Shown here: one piece after another, positions 26,177 through 34,536 of the stretch
Position numbering within the stretch: position 1 is the stretch's first letter
Layout of the letters: the number at the start of each line of letters is the position of its first letter
DNA from: Pseudobdellovibrionaceae bacterium
GTDB lineage: Bacteria; Bdellovibrionota; Bdellovibrionia; Bdellovibrionales; Bdellovibrionaceae
DNA: 64,000 nucleotides
Reading direction: 5' to 3'
Assembly (NCBI GenBank): GCA_019637875.1
Contig: JAHBUW010000009.1
Span: 1-64,000 of the forward strand
Made by a program: the position numbers and the translations under genes
Notes under the pieces: model-generated
What the model saw: only the letters and a program-made list of their open reading frames with translations
What the model was told of the DNA's origin: nothing
Database searches by the model: none

Positions 26177-28492
26177 GTGCAGTTGAACCACCGTGTCTCG
26201 AAATTAGACCGCCGAACTCAACGCGGATACGTGTTGGTGGAGGCCTTGCTCGTCACCGTGGGTATCGGATTTCTCGCCGTGGCCTCGATCAGCTTGCAAG
26301 ATACGTTGACCCGCAACCAAGCGAAGGTTTCGATCCACTCGCAGCTTTCGGAAATGCGCCGGATGGTCATGGAGAACCTCAACAATCCCGGCGTCTGGGA
26401 ACAGATCGTTCAAAATCCCGAAAACGGAATTAAACAATGTCTGTCGGACTCGGATGAGGTCTGCGACTACCGTCCGCCGAAAGCGATCGGTCTTGAAGTC
26501 AGCGCGGCCTCGAAACTTTATATTGATCCGAAGAAACCCGAGATCGGCTTCGGGATGAACCTCGAGGGTTGTGAAACCTTCGAACTGAAAGAAAGTCCCG
26601 CCACCGCGTGCCCCTTCCAAGCGAGTCTGCTGTGGCAACCCATCTGTTCGGTCGGGGGGGATTGCAAACAAGTCGAAGTCTCGGTCGATCTGAAGGCCGA
26701 TCCGCGCTTCGAAAAGCTGTACTCTTTTTCGTCGGAGTCCTACTCGCTGAAAATCAAGAAAAACGTCAGCCTGAAGAGAACCGAAATGGTTCCGGGCAGC
26801 CGCACTTTGAGTTTCAAAGCGGACTCGAGCGCGCCGAAAGCGGTCAAAGTCTTTCTGATCGTCGATAACTCGACCTCCATGACCGATAACCGCGAGACGA
26901 TGGCGAAGGGACTCGAAAGCTTCGTCGAAGGCATGAAGGGTTATGACGTTCAGTACTACGTTTACACCACGGAATCGATCGTCAACGCCATCTGGAATTA
27001 CTATCCCTACATCGACGAGACCGAACTTTCGCCGACCCGAGTTTGGGACTACGGCCCCGGAATCTGGACGATGCCGGATAACTCGACCAAACCGGGCCGC
27101 TTCGATTGGATGACCGTTCCCAGTCAGAAATTCAAACGTTGGGACGGACGGATTCAGCTCGCGCCCGACATGGGTCAACGCTGGAACCTCGATCTTCACC
27201 AAGATGCGAACGAAACGAATCTTGCGGGAATCAAAGCGACGCTCACCAAAATCATGAGGGATGTCGAGAATCCGAAGGCCGATCTCGAGGGCGGTCTTTG
27301 CACCATGGCGCACATCCTGAACGATACCGGACCGAACAGCCCCCTCAAACCGGGCGATAGCGCGATCTTTCTGACGATGTCCGACGAGGACGACGTCGGT
27401 TTCACAAACGACGGCGGTTACAGTACGATCTGTCCGGGAAATATCGGCGTTCGTCCGAATGACGAATCTCTCGTTCACCACGCTCACTGTGATCGGAGTA
27501 GGCCCGAGACTTGCGACTCGATGCAAATCTCTTTGCGTAAGCCAGACAAGTACTACAAGACCCTCTACTTCCAGTGGAAGCAGAAGGATTCCGTGTGGGA
27601 CGCGTGGGCGGACACCTGCGAAAGCTTCGTAAAAGGCGAATGCGGCGAGACCGGAACGGAAATGGCCTGCACACGCGCCGAAGTTCCCTGGGCGGACCCG
27701 GACGGCTGGAAGTGGAACAATAAATGTACCGCCAAAGTCCAGCGATCGACTCAGGAAGAGTGGTGGCTCCTGGATCGAAAAGACCTCGATAGCGGAAACG
27801 TGAATCCCAACAAAGACTACTGCACGCAGCCTTTCACCTACAAAGGCGTGAACTATACCGACGCGAAAGATTTCGCCGTCCGCTTCGGCAAGATCGACCT
27901 CGCGTCCCTGCACGCAACCAAACCGACGTGCTGGCTCAACTTCTACACGCACGAACCCTTCCAGGAAGCGCAATGGGCGATTCTGAACTCGGAGCACGAA
28001 ACCGGGAACGATCTATGGGACTGGAAAAAGTATCAAAAACCAATGGAGACTCTGTACGCGTCCATCCCCGGGAAACTGCGCGAAACCTTCGGTCAGGATG
28101 GATACGGTGTTTACACGGTGGTGCACGACAAGGATCGCGATGCCTCGGCAGGTTGCGTGCTCGCGGAGGACTCGGGTTCTTACGGCAGCAAATACAAAGA
28201 CGTTCTTCTGGCCACCGACACGCCCGGGAACTTGATCAGCGTCTGCCAAGACAACTACTCGGCGTCGATCGAACACATGCGAACCCAGGCCCAACAGATC
28301 GCGCGGGATACGTACGTCCTCGATCCGTTTGATCCGAACACCGAGAGGGTCTATTCGGTGCAGGTCCAGCGCGGCGGCGCACCGCTGATCTTGACCAAAG
28401 CCGACTACGGAATCTCGGGCAGCAACGTCCAGTTCAAGGCGGGCTTCATTCAGGGAAGCGACCAGATTACGGTTGTCATCGTTCCGAAATAA
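26177..28492 (+). CDS. Prepilin-like protein with C-terminal von Willebrand A domain (predicted tip adhesin)
   Basis: The 771-aa protein begins with a class III (prepilin) signal: RRTQRG then YVLVEALLVTVGIGF, with cleavage after Gly17 and Glu at +5. Residues about 40-210 form a minor-pilin-like domain with paired cysteines. Block motifs NNPGVWEQIV and CPFQASLLWQPICS are shared with the gene at 29732. From about 220 a vWA domain follows, with the MIDAS start FLIVDNSTSM (Asp230) and LTMSDEDDV (Asp403); a long Cys- and Trp-rich insert (about 430-640) may be a second adhesive part. The start is GTG with AAGAGGAG six bases upstream. It heads a three-gene unit. PilC/PilY1-like or pilus-tip vWA adhesins are the closest known idea, but this fusion is different. 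Function inferred. Confidence 0.9.
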   Translation: MQLNHRVSKLDRRTQRGYVLVEALLVTVGIGFLAVASISLQDTLTRNQAKVSIHSQLSEMRRMVMENLNNPGVWEQIVQNPENGIKQCLSDSDEVCDYRPPKAIGLEVSAASKLYIDPKKPEIGFGMNLEGCETFELKESPATACPFQASLLWQPICSVGGDCKQVEVSVDLKADPRFEKLYSFSSESYSLKIKKNVSLKRTEMVPGSRTLSFKADSSAPKAVKVFLIVDNSTSMTDNRETMAKGLESFVEGMKGYDVQYYVYTTESIVNAIWNYYPYIDETELSPTRVWDYGPGIWTMPDNSTKPGRFDWMTVPSQKFKRWDGRIQLAPDMGQRWNLDLHQDANETNLAGIKATLTKIMRDVENPKADLEGGLCTMAHILNDTGPNSPLKPGDSAIFLTMSDEDDVGFTNDGGYSTICPGNIGVRPNDESLVHHAHCDRSRPETCDSMQISLRKPDKYYKTLYFQWKQKDSVWDAWADTCESFVKGECGETGTEMACTRAEVPWADPDGWKWNNKCTAKVQRSTQEEWWLLDRKDLDSGNVNPNKDYCTQPFTYKGVNYTDAKDFAVRFGKIDLASLHATKPTCWLNFYTHEPFQEAQWAILNSEHETGNDLWDWKKYQKPMETLYASIPGKLRETFGQDGYGVYTVVHDKDRDASAGCVLAEDSGSYGSKYKDVLLATDTPGNLISVCQDNYSASIEHMRTQAQQIARDTYVLDPFDPNTERVYSVQVQRGGAPLILTKADYGISGSNVQFKAGFIQGSDQITVVIVPK

Positions 28493-28517
28493 GTTTCTCA
28501 TTGAAGGGATGGGAGCG

Positions 28518-29744
28518 ATGAACGACCGCTACGGACAACATGGATTTTCATTGCTCTCGGTCGTCGTCGCCAGTCTGATCATGACGATCAGCTTTCTATT
28601 CATCAGTCAGATCCTTCTGCAAACCCAGACCATCGGCCAACAGCAAGAGCGTTTCGCGCAGTTCAACGATCTGCGCGACGACATGATGGCCCAGCTTTCG
28701 AACAAATGCGCCATTGCCAATACCGTGATCGCCCAAGACAACGCCGAAGGAATGCGTTGTCTGTACGAAGGCGATTGCCGCGCCGGCGAACCGCGCGTGC
28801 TCAATCTGCGCGATGACCGCAACGAAAGCGTTTACGACGAAAAGTCGACGAAGAATCGCCAATTGAACGGCCAAGGTGCGCCCTGCACCCCCGAGCGCAA
28901 CGACTGCAGTCACGAGTTTCACATGCAGTACACGTTGAAATGCGCGGACGGTTCGGCCTGTAAACTTCCATTCCTTCTGGTGGAAGGTAAGTTCCAGGAG
29001 TTTCCCCAGAAAAAAGACGATCCGAAAGAGGAAGGCGAGGAAGCGCCTCCGACTCACGGAAAGAACTCGGTGAACTACAACCTCTACCGTTTCGAAAAGC
29101 AGGTCGTTTACTCGCGCCCGTACAAGAACTGCAAGGAAGTCATGTCACGCGGACTCGCGCAGTCCCCGCCGATCCAAATGGCCTCGGGCATTTACACTCT
29201 GGATCCCGATGGGGCCGGTGGCGAGTGTCCCTTCGAGGTCTACTGCGACCTTGCCCCCACCAGTGATGGCGGAGGCTGGGCCCTGGTCGCGAACCAAGGA
29301 CTCGCTTCGGAAATTCTGACGGAACGAACCCCGCCGCTTCACCAAGGCATGACCGGGCGACTGCCGGAAAAGATCTTCAAAGTGCTTCTCGAAAATTCCG
29401 CAAGCCCCGGCCACAACAACGTCCGTCTTAAAATCGACAGTCGCATTTCGCGAAAACACGTCCTGAGCTTCAGCATCCCGAAATCCGCCACCCCCGGCTC
29501 CTACGTGACGGCGCAAACTTACTGCCAGTCCGTCGAGCCTCAGGCCGAAAGCACGAGCTTTGAAAAGGGCGGGGTTTATTCCTTCCGCGCCGCCAGCCCG
29601 GCGACAACGATCGGTTTTTCGGATCAGAAGTTTCAATGCAATTCGTGTGACCCGACGGTCGTCAATACCGTCTGCAACGAAATGCCGAACGCCGGCTGCT
29701 GTTCCGCGACCACTCCGGTGGAAGGCTCCGTATGGATTCGCTAG
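28518..29744 (+). CDS. Prepilin-like protein with C-terminal fibrinogen-like (YCD...GGGW) domain
   Basis: The 408-aa protein starts MNDRYGQHG then FSLLSVVVASLIMTISFLFI, a prepilin leader cut after Gly9. The +5 residue is Ser, not Glu, as in tip-type minor pilins (GspK/PilX class). Residues 35-195 contain the same cysteine framework as its neighbours (CTPERNDC, YTLKCADGSAC, YNLYRFEKQVVY). From about 203 a fibrinogen C-terminal-like module follows: NCKEVMSRG, SGIYTLDPDGAGG, FEVYCDLAPTSDGGGWALV, with six or more later cysteines. Such modules bind sugars or proteins in animals and occur in bacterial surface proteins. The start was placed at the ATG with AAGGG nine bases upstream; the ATG at 28509 is possible. 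Its stop overlaps the next gene's start. Confidence 0.88.
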   Translation: MNDRYGQHGFSLLSVVVASLIMTISFLFISQILLQTQTIGQQQERFAQFNDLRDDMMAQLSNKCAIANTVIAQDNAEGMRCLYEGDCRAGEPRVLNLRDDRNESVYDEKSTKNRQLNGQGAPCTPERNDCSHEFHMQYTLKCADGSACKLPFLLVEGKFQEFPQKKDDPKEEGEEAPPTHGKNSVNYNLYRFEKQVVYSRPYKNCKEVMSRGLAQSPPIQMASGIYTLDPDGAGGECPFEVYCDLAPTSDGGGWALVANQGLASEILTERTPPLHQGMTGRLPEKIFKVLLENSASPGHNNVRLKIDSRISRKHVLSFSIPKSATPGSYVTAQTYCQSVEPQAESTSFEKGGVYSFRAASPATTIGFSDQKFQCNSCDPTVVNTVCNEMPNAGCCSATTPVEGSVWIR

Positions 29745-30298
29745 CGCCCCGCTACCTACGGGATCAGCGCGGCTTCGGCTTCGCCCAACTCATGGTCATC
29801 ATGCCCATCGTGTTGATCATCATGGGGTCTGCGGCCAGCTACTTTTACGACAAACTGCTGACCAACATTCAAGTGCGCGCGCGCTCAAATTTCGAAATCC
29901 ATCACCAGAACATGATGACGGACCTCGAGAACCCGATGGTGTGGGACGAAATTCTGCGCGTGAATGAAGCGTTTCATTGCATGGAAGACGAGACCTGCTC
30001 GACCGTCGCCAAACGGGACTTCATCGTGGTCGGCGTCGACGGCAAATATCTTTCAGGCCCGACCACGCCCGGCTATCGAATGGATGGCACGCCCTGCAAA
30101 CCACCTCAAGCCGGTGAAGAAGATCAAGTCTGCCCGATCCGGTGGCGCTTCCAGTGGCGGCCGATGTGCTCACGCGCGGACCAGTGCCCTTCGGATAGCG
30201 AGGTCGAATTTTTCGGAGAGCTGGTCGAAGACGCGCTTTTCGAATCAAACCTCAATCTTGATCGCTACAAGATCGTCCTTTACCGTCGGCTGTTCTGA
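29732..30298 (+). CDS. Minor-pilin-like protein without extra domain, 188 aa
   Basis: The prepilin leader ends RDQRG, then FGFAQLMVIMPIVLIIMGSAAS; the +5 residue is Gln. The body repeats the layout of the N-terminal part of the vWA protein: ENPMVWDEIL, two cysteines (HCMEDETC), CPIRWRFQWRPMC, and a final DRYKIVLYRR. It is therefore the bare version of the same module. It overlaps the previous gene by 13 bases (coupled). Its last 54 bases are antisense to the 3' end of potC. Confidence 0.85.
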   Translation: MDSLAPRYLRDQRGFGFAQLMVIMPIVLIIMGSAASYFYDKLLTNIQVRARSNFEIHHQNMMTDLENPMVWDEILRVNEAFHCMEDETCSTVAKRDFIVVGVDGKYLSGPTTPGYRMDGTPCKPPQAGEEDQVCPIRWRFQWRPMCSRADQCPSDSEVEFFGELVEDALFESNLNLDRYKIVLYRRLF

Positions 30299-31054
30299 GC
30301 CTAAAAGCCCGCGCAAAATACGCGTCCGCGACAGCCACAACACCAAGAGTCCCGAAATCAGACTCATTAGAAATGCCAACGCGTTGGTCTCGTTCGTCAT
30401 GCCGGTTTTCATCGACGAATAAAGTTTAATCGGCAACGTATCCGAGCCGACCCCGTTCACGAAAAACGAAATCAGAAAGTCGTCGAACGACAGCAAAAAG
30501 CAAAGCATGCACGAGGCGCCCAAACTGGGCAAAAGAAGCGGCAAAGTCACACGACGGAAGGTCTGCCAGCCGCCCGCGCCCAGATCCGCCGCGGCCTCGA
30601 ACAGCGCCGGATCCAAACGTTCCAGTCGGCTGCGCAAGATCCAGAACGCGAAACTGACCGAGAACGTGATGTGCGCGAGGATCAGCGTGTTCAGCCCCAG
30701 CCGCAATCCCAGCGCCGAGAACCACAACAGCAGCGTGAGCGCAAAAACGATCTCGGGCATGACCATGGCGGCCGCCATCATCGCGCCCAAGACGCCAGGA
30801 CGACGGTTCGCGAGCGCGAGCGCCGCCAGCAGACCCAGCAGCGTGCTCCCGACCGCACTCGCCAACCCCAGCCACACGCTGCGCACCAAAGCGTCCATCC
30901 AGTAAGGATTCTCGAGCACGCCGACGAAGGCCGCGAAGTCCCAACCGTCAGGCCCGCGAAAGGCGCCCACGGCCATATTCACGAGCGGAAAATTCAAAAG
31001 AATCAAAGTCAGAATCAGCAGCGCGAAACAGGCGCGCGGAGCGGCGGGTCTCAT
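30245..31054 (-). CDS. potC: Polyamine-type ABC transporter permease (PotC-like)
   Basis: The 269-aa permease has six membrane segments and the binding-protein-dependent permease EAA loop (ALFEAAADLGAGGWQTFRRVTLPLLLPSL). The sequence FDDFLISFFVNGVGSDTLPIKLYSSMKTG is typical of PotC. The ATG at 31054 overlaps the potB stop. Upstream in-frame residues to 31144 lack permease features. The 3' end overlaps the minor-pilin gene on the other strand by 54 bases. Confidence 0.93.
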   Translation of the reverse strand: MRPAAPRACFALLILTLILLNFPLVNMAVGAFRGPDGWDFAAFVGVLENPYWMDALVRSVWLGLASAVGSTLLGLLAALALANRRPGVLGAMMAAAMVMPEIVFALTLLLWFSALGLRLGLNTLILAHITFSVSFAFWILRSRLERLDPALFEAAADLGAGGWQTFRRVTLPLLLPSLGASCMLCFLLSFDDFLISFFVNGVGSDTLPIKLYSSMKTGMTNETNALAFLMSLISGLLVLWLSRTRILRGLLGSEQPTVKDDLVAIKIEV

Positions 31055-31860
31055 GATTCGCGTTCTCCCCAGCGGCGGAAAGCCCCGACGAAAAAGATCA
31101 TGATCGCGACAAGGACCACCGCCAGTGCGGCGCCAAACGGCCAATCGCGACTTTTCAGGAACTGCTCGGTCACCAGCCCCCCGGCCATCATCGAGCGAGC
31201 CCCGCCAAGCAGATCCGGAATGACGAACTCACCCAGCGCCGGCACAAAAACCATCACCGAGCCGGCCGCGACGGGTTTGCGTAGCTGCGGCCAGATCACG
31301 CGACGAAGCTGCGTCCATGAGCTCGCACCCAAGTCCTGCGCCGCTTCGATTTGCAGATAGTCGAATTTTTCGAACGCCACGTAGACCGGAAAGAACATGA
31401 ACATCAGGTAGCTCGAAACCATGCCGTAGAGGACCAGCCCCCACTCGGCCCCCACGGCCGCGATCCAAGTCCCCAAAAACGCGAGGGGTCCATCATACCC
31501 GAGCACCCCGCGAATGGCGTAAATGCGGCTGATCAGATTCACCATGAACGGCAACGCGAGCAGGATCAGCCAGGTCAGACGCTGACTCGCGGGGCGGGTC
31601 GCGATCGCCCACGCCAGCGGGATGGAAAGAACCAAACACAGAAGCGTCGTCGCCGCCGCAAGCCCCAAACTCTTCGCGAAGATGAGCAGGTAAAGACCGT
31701 CGAAGAGTCGCAGGTAATTTTCGTGAGTCAGGGTCCACTCGACCCTGCCGTAAAGCCCCCGGGTCGCGAAGCTCATTGCGACCAGGATGCCCATGGGCGC
31801 GACCATGAAGACGCCGAACCAGGCCAGCGGCAACCAGCCCGTCTTGGGGGAACTTTTCAT
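31051..31860 (-). CDS. potB: Polyamine-type ABC transporter permease (PotB-like)
   Basis: The 269-aa permease has six membrane helices, the EAA loop (IEAAQDLGASSWTQLRRVIWPQLRKPVAAG), and the PotB-type motif FVPALGEFVIPDLLGGARSMMAGGLV. It is coupled to potA and potC by four-base overlaps. Confidence 0.94.
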   Translation of the reverse strand: MKSSPKTGWLPLAWFGVFMVAPMGILVAMSFATRGLYGRVEWTLTHENYLRLFDGLYLLIFAKSLGLAAATTLLCLVLSIPLAWAIATRPASQRLTWLILLALPFMVNLISRIYAIRGVLGYDGPLAFLGTWIAAVGAEWGLVLYGMVSSYLMFMFFPVYVAFEKFDYLQIEAAQDLGASSWTQLRRVIWPQLRKPVAAGSVMVFVPALGEFVIPDLLGGARSMMAGGLVTEQFLKSRDWPFGAALAVVLVAIMIFFVGAFRRWGERES

Positions 31861-32960
31861 GTGGCGGCCCGGGCCGTGACCGTTTCGGTCGCGGACCAGA
31901 AAATGCGGGTGTCGGCCGGATCGAACGCGACTTCGACGCGCTCACCAACTTGGTAACCGGCGCCCCCCGCCTTCACGGGACGGTAAAACGACAGGGCGTC
32001 GCCCGCTTCGGTTTCCAGCAGAACTTCGATCCAGCCGCCCCGGAAGGTGCTCTGGCGAACCACGGCCGACAGCGAGTTCATCCCCTCGGCCGCGGAATCG
32101 CCGCAAGTCAGGCATTCCGGGCGGATGACCGCGTAGGCCTGCCCCTCGCGGCTGGCGCCAACCGGCATTCCGCGCAGAAGGCGACCGCGATAATCCACTT
32201 CGACCTGCTCCGCGCCCTGCGAGGACACCACGCCCAACGGCAAACTGGCAGCCGCTCCGACGAAACGGGCCGAGAACAGGCTTTGCGGCTGCAGATAAAG
32301 CGAGAGCGGATCACTGATCTGCTCGAAGCGGCCTTCGCTCATGACCGCCACGCGATCAGACATCGAGAAGGCTTCCTGCTGATCGTGCGTGATGTAAACG
32401 AAGGTGATACCCAGATTTTTTTGCAATTGGCGAAGCTCCAACTGCATGGATTCACGCAGCTTTAAGTCCAGCGCGGACAGCGGCTCGTCCAAGAGGATCA
32501 CCTGGGGACGGCCCGCAATCGCCCGGGCCAGCGCCACGCGCTGGCTTTGCCCGCCGGAAAGCGAGTCGGGTTTACGATTCGCGAATTCGGTCATTTTGAC
32601 CATCTTCAGCGCGTTTTCCACGCGCTCGCGGATCTCGGTCGGGGGCAGTTTTTGCAAACGCAGGCCGAACGCGACGTTCTCGAACACCGTCAGGTGCGGA
32701 AACAGGGCGTGACGCTGGAAAACCATGTGGAAAGGGCGCTCTTGGGGGCTGAGGTCCGTGATGTCACGGCCATTGAACAGCACTTTTCCCGCATCCGGCT
32801 TCTCGAGCCCGGCGAGAATACGCAGCAGCGTCGTTTTTCCGCAGCCCGACGGCCCGAGCAGCGAGAAAAACTCTCCAGACTCGATCCGCAGGCTGATGTC
32901 GTTCAGCACGGGAGTCGTAGAGTTGACAAAATTTTTCCGAATGGAAACAATCTCGATCAT
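31857..32960 (-). CDS. potA: Polyamine-type ABC transporter ATPase (PotA-like)
   Basis: The 367-aa ATPase shows Walker A (LLGPSGCGKTTLLRILAG), signature LSGGQSQRVALARAIAG, Walker B (VILLDEPLSALD), the H-loop ITHDQQEAFSMSD, and a C-terminal TOBE domain (about 280-360). It heads the potABC operon and is divergent from potD with 38 bases between start codons, so their promoters must overlap. Confidence 0.95.
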   Translation of the reverse strand: MIEIVSIRKNFVNSTTPVLNDISLRIESGEFFSLLGPSGCGKTTLLRILAGLEKPDAGKVLFNGRDITDLSPQERPFHMVFQRHALFPHLTVFENVAFGLRLQKLPPTEIRERVENALKMVKMTEFANRKPDSLSGGQSQRVALARAIAGRPQVILLDEPLSALDLKLRESMQLELRQLQKNLGITFVYITHDQQEAFSMSDRVAVMSEGRFEQISDPLSLYLQPQSLFSARFVGAAASLPLGVVSSQGAEQVEVDYRGRLLRGMPVGASREGQAYAVIRPECLTCGDSAAEGMNSLSAVVRQSTFRGGWIEVLLETEAGDALSFYRPVKAGGAGYQVGERVEVAFDPADTRIFWSATETVTARAAT

Positions 32961-32998
32961 TTCGAAAATGTGTGTGACTGAAGCGAGGGAAAATCACA

Positions 32999-34081
32999 AT
33001 GAAAAATCGCGTGCGGGACGGCTTCAGAAAATTATTTAACTTCGGAAACCTGGGTTTGCTCCTCGCGCTCACGCTCACGGCGTGCACGGGCAAATCCGGC
33101 GAAGAAAAATCCGCCAAGCGCCAGCTTAATCTCGCCATCTGGGGCAACTACTTCGAGCCCGGCGAAGAAAAACGTTTCGAAGAGCTGACCGGCATCGACG
33201 TGCAGATCACCAACTACTCGTCGAACGAGGAGCTCCTGGCAAAGATCCAGGCCGGCGCGGGCGGCATCGACGTCGCCGTCCCTTCGGACTACATGGTCGA
33301 TATCCTGATCAAACAAGGGATGCTCTTCCCGATCGAAAAATCGCAAATCAAACACCTGAGCGAGATCGACCCCCAGTACCTGAAACAAGCCTACGATCCC
33401 GAAAACCAGTTCTCGCTGCCCTACGCGTGGACCACGACCGGAATCGCCGTCCACCGGGATCTCTTCAAAGGCGACGTGGGTTCTTGGAAAAAACTTCTGG
33501 AATCCCCCGAGCTCAAAGGCAAAGTCTCGATGCTCGACGACACCCGCGAGGCCTTCGCGGTGGCGCTGAAAATCCTTGGCTTTTCGGTCAACGAAAAGGA
33601 CGAAGCCAAGATCGTTCAGGCCAAGGATTACCTGGTCAAAATCCGCCCGCAGGTGAAGGCCTACCGCTCGGATGTCATCGACCTGATCCTACGCAAGGAG
33701 GTCGCGGCGGCGCACGCTTACGGCACCGAAGCGGTCCAAGCCTGGAAGAAGTCCGGCGGCAAGATCGAGTACCTCTTGCCGGAAGAGGGCGGTACTTTTT
33801 CGATCGACAACATGGTCATCCTGAAGTCGGCCGAAAACGTCCAAGAAGCCCACGCGCTGATCGACTTCTTCCTGACCCCCGAAACCAACGTGAAGTTCGT
33901 CGAGCGGATCCTGGCCGGCCCGGTTCTGAAAAAAACCCGCGACATGCTGCCCGCGGATCTGAAGAACCATCCCGGGCTTTTCCCGCCCACGGAGGCGCTG
34001 AAGAAGTTCGAACGTATCGAAGATATCGGCGAAGCCACGCGCGTGTATGATCGCGCGTGGACCGAGCTGAAGAGCCGGTGA
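32999..34081 (+). CDS. potD: Polyamine-type substrate-binding lipoprotein (PotD-like)
   Basis: The 360-aa protein has a signal peptide with lipobox LTACTG (Cys near residue 29), then a type II periplasmic-binding fold: NLAIWGNYFEPGEEKRFEELTGIDVQITNYSSNEELLAKI, DVAVPSDYMVDILIKQGML, PYAWTTTGIAVH, and EGGTFSIDNMVILKSAENVQEAHALIDFFL. PotD of enterobacteria is a free periplasmic protein, whereas this is probably membrane-anchored. It is transcribed away from potABC, with GAGGG upstream of ATG. Spermidine or putrescine is the likely ligand by family; not proven. Confidence 0.93.
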   Translation: MKNRVRDGFRKLFNFGNLGLLLALTLTACTGKSGEEKSAKRQLNLAIWGNYFEPGEEKRFEELTGIDVQITNYSSNEELLAKIQAGAGGIDVAVPSDYMVDILIKQGMLFPIEKSQIKHLSEIDPQYLKQAYDPENQFSLPYAWTTTGIAVHRDLFKGDVGSWKKLLESPELKGKVSMLDDTREAFAVALKILGFSVNEKDEAKIVQAKDYLVKIRPQVKAYRSDVIDLILRKEVAAAHAYGTEAVQAWKKSGGKIEYLLPEEGGTFSIDNMVILKSAENVQEAHALIDFFLTPETNVKFVERILAGPVLKKTRDMLPADLKNHPGLFPPTEALKKFERIEDIGEATRVYDRAWTELKSR

Positions 34082-34082
34082 C

Positions 34083-34532
34083 ATGAAACGCGCCTACGCC
34101 CTGCTGCTCGCGCTGTCCTTCTTCAACCCCGCGCCTGCCGCCGCGTCCACGACGCTGCCGCGGCCGGGCCTCACGCCGACGCCGGAGCCCGCGTCGCCGC
34201 CCTATCTGGAACTTCTCAGTACCGATTTGCGGACTCCGAAAACCCTCAGCCACGAAGCCACCGAGAGGGTGATCCGCGCCACGCTCGCCGATCTGCGGGC
34301 CTGCCATCGCAAGCACCGCCCTCACCTTGCCGGTCGGCGGATCGCGGGACGCCTGCACGTCACCGTCGGAGCCCGAGGCAAAGTAACGAGCGTGCGTTTT
34401 GAATCGAAGGACGCGGTCGAAGACGAACTCCGTCGCTGCATCGCGGACCGCGTCTCGCGGCAGCGCTTTCCCGACCCGACGGCAGAAGCCCCCGCCGACG
34501 TGAGCGTGACGCTGACCTTCACCGAAGAATGA
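34083..34532 (+). CDS. Small secreted protein with AgmX/PglI C-terminal (TonB-like) domain
   Basis: The 149-aa protein has a signal peptide (residues 1-20, ALLLALSFFNPAPAAA), a short Pro-rich spacer, and a C-terminal domain (about 60-148) resembling the end of the FHA protein at 39459: RVIRATLADLRACHRKH, GRLHVTVGARGKV, and RQRFPDPTAE. Such domains occur at the periplasmic end of gliding and TonB-like proteins. Here it stands alone, with no membrane anchor or motor. It follows potD by one base, so it is probably co-transcribed. Confidence 0.8.
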   Translation: MKRAYALLLALSFFNPAPAAASTTLPRPGLTPTPEPASPPYLELLSTDLRTPKTLSHEATERVIRATLADLRACHRKHRPHLAGRRIAGRLHVTVGARGKVTSVRFESKDAVEDELRRCIADRVSRQRFPDPTAEAPADVSVTLTFTEE

Positions 34533-34536
34533 AGCC

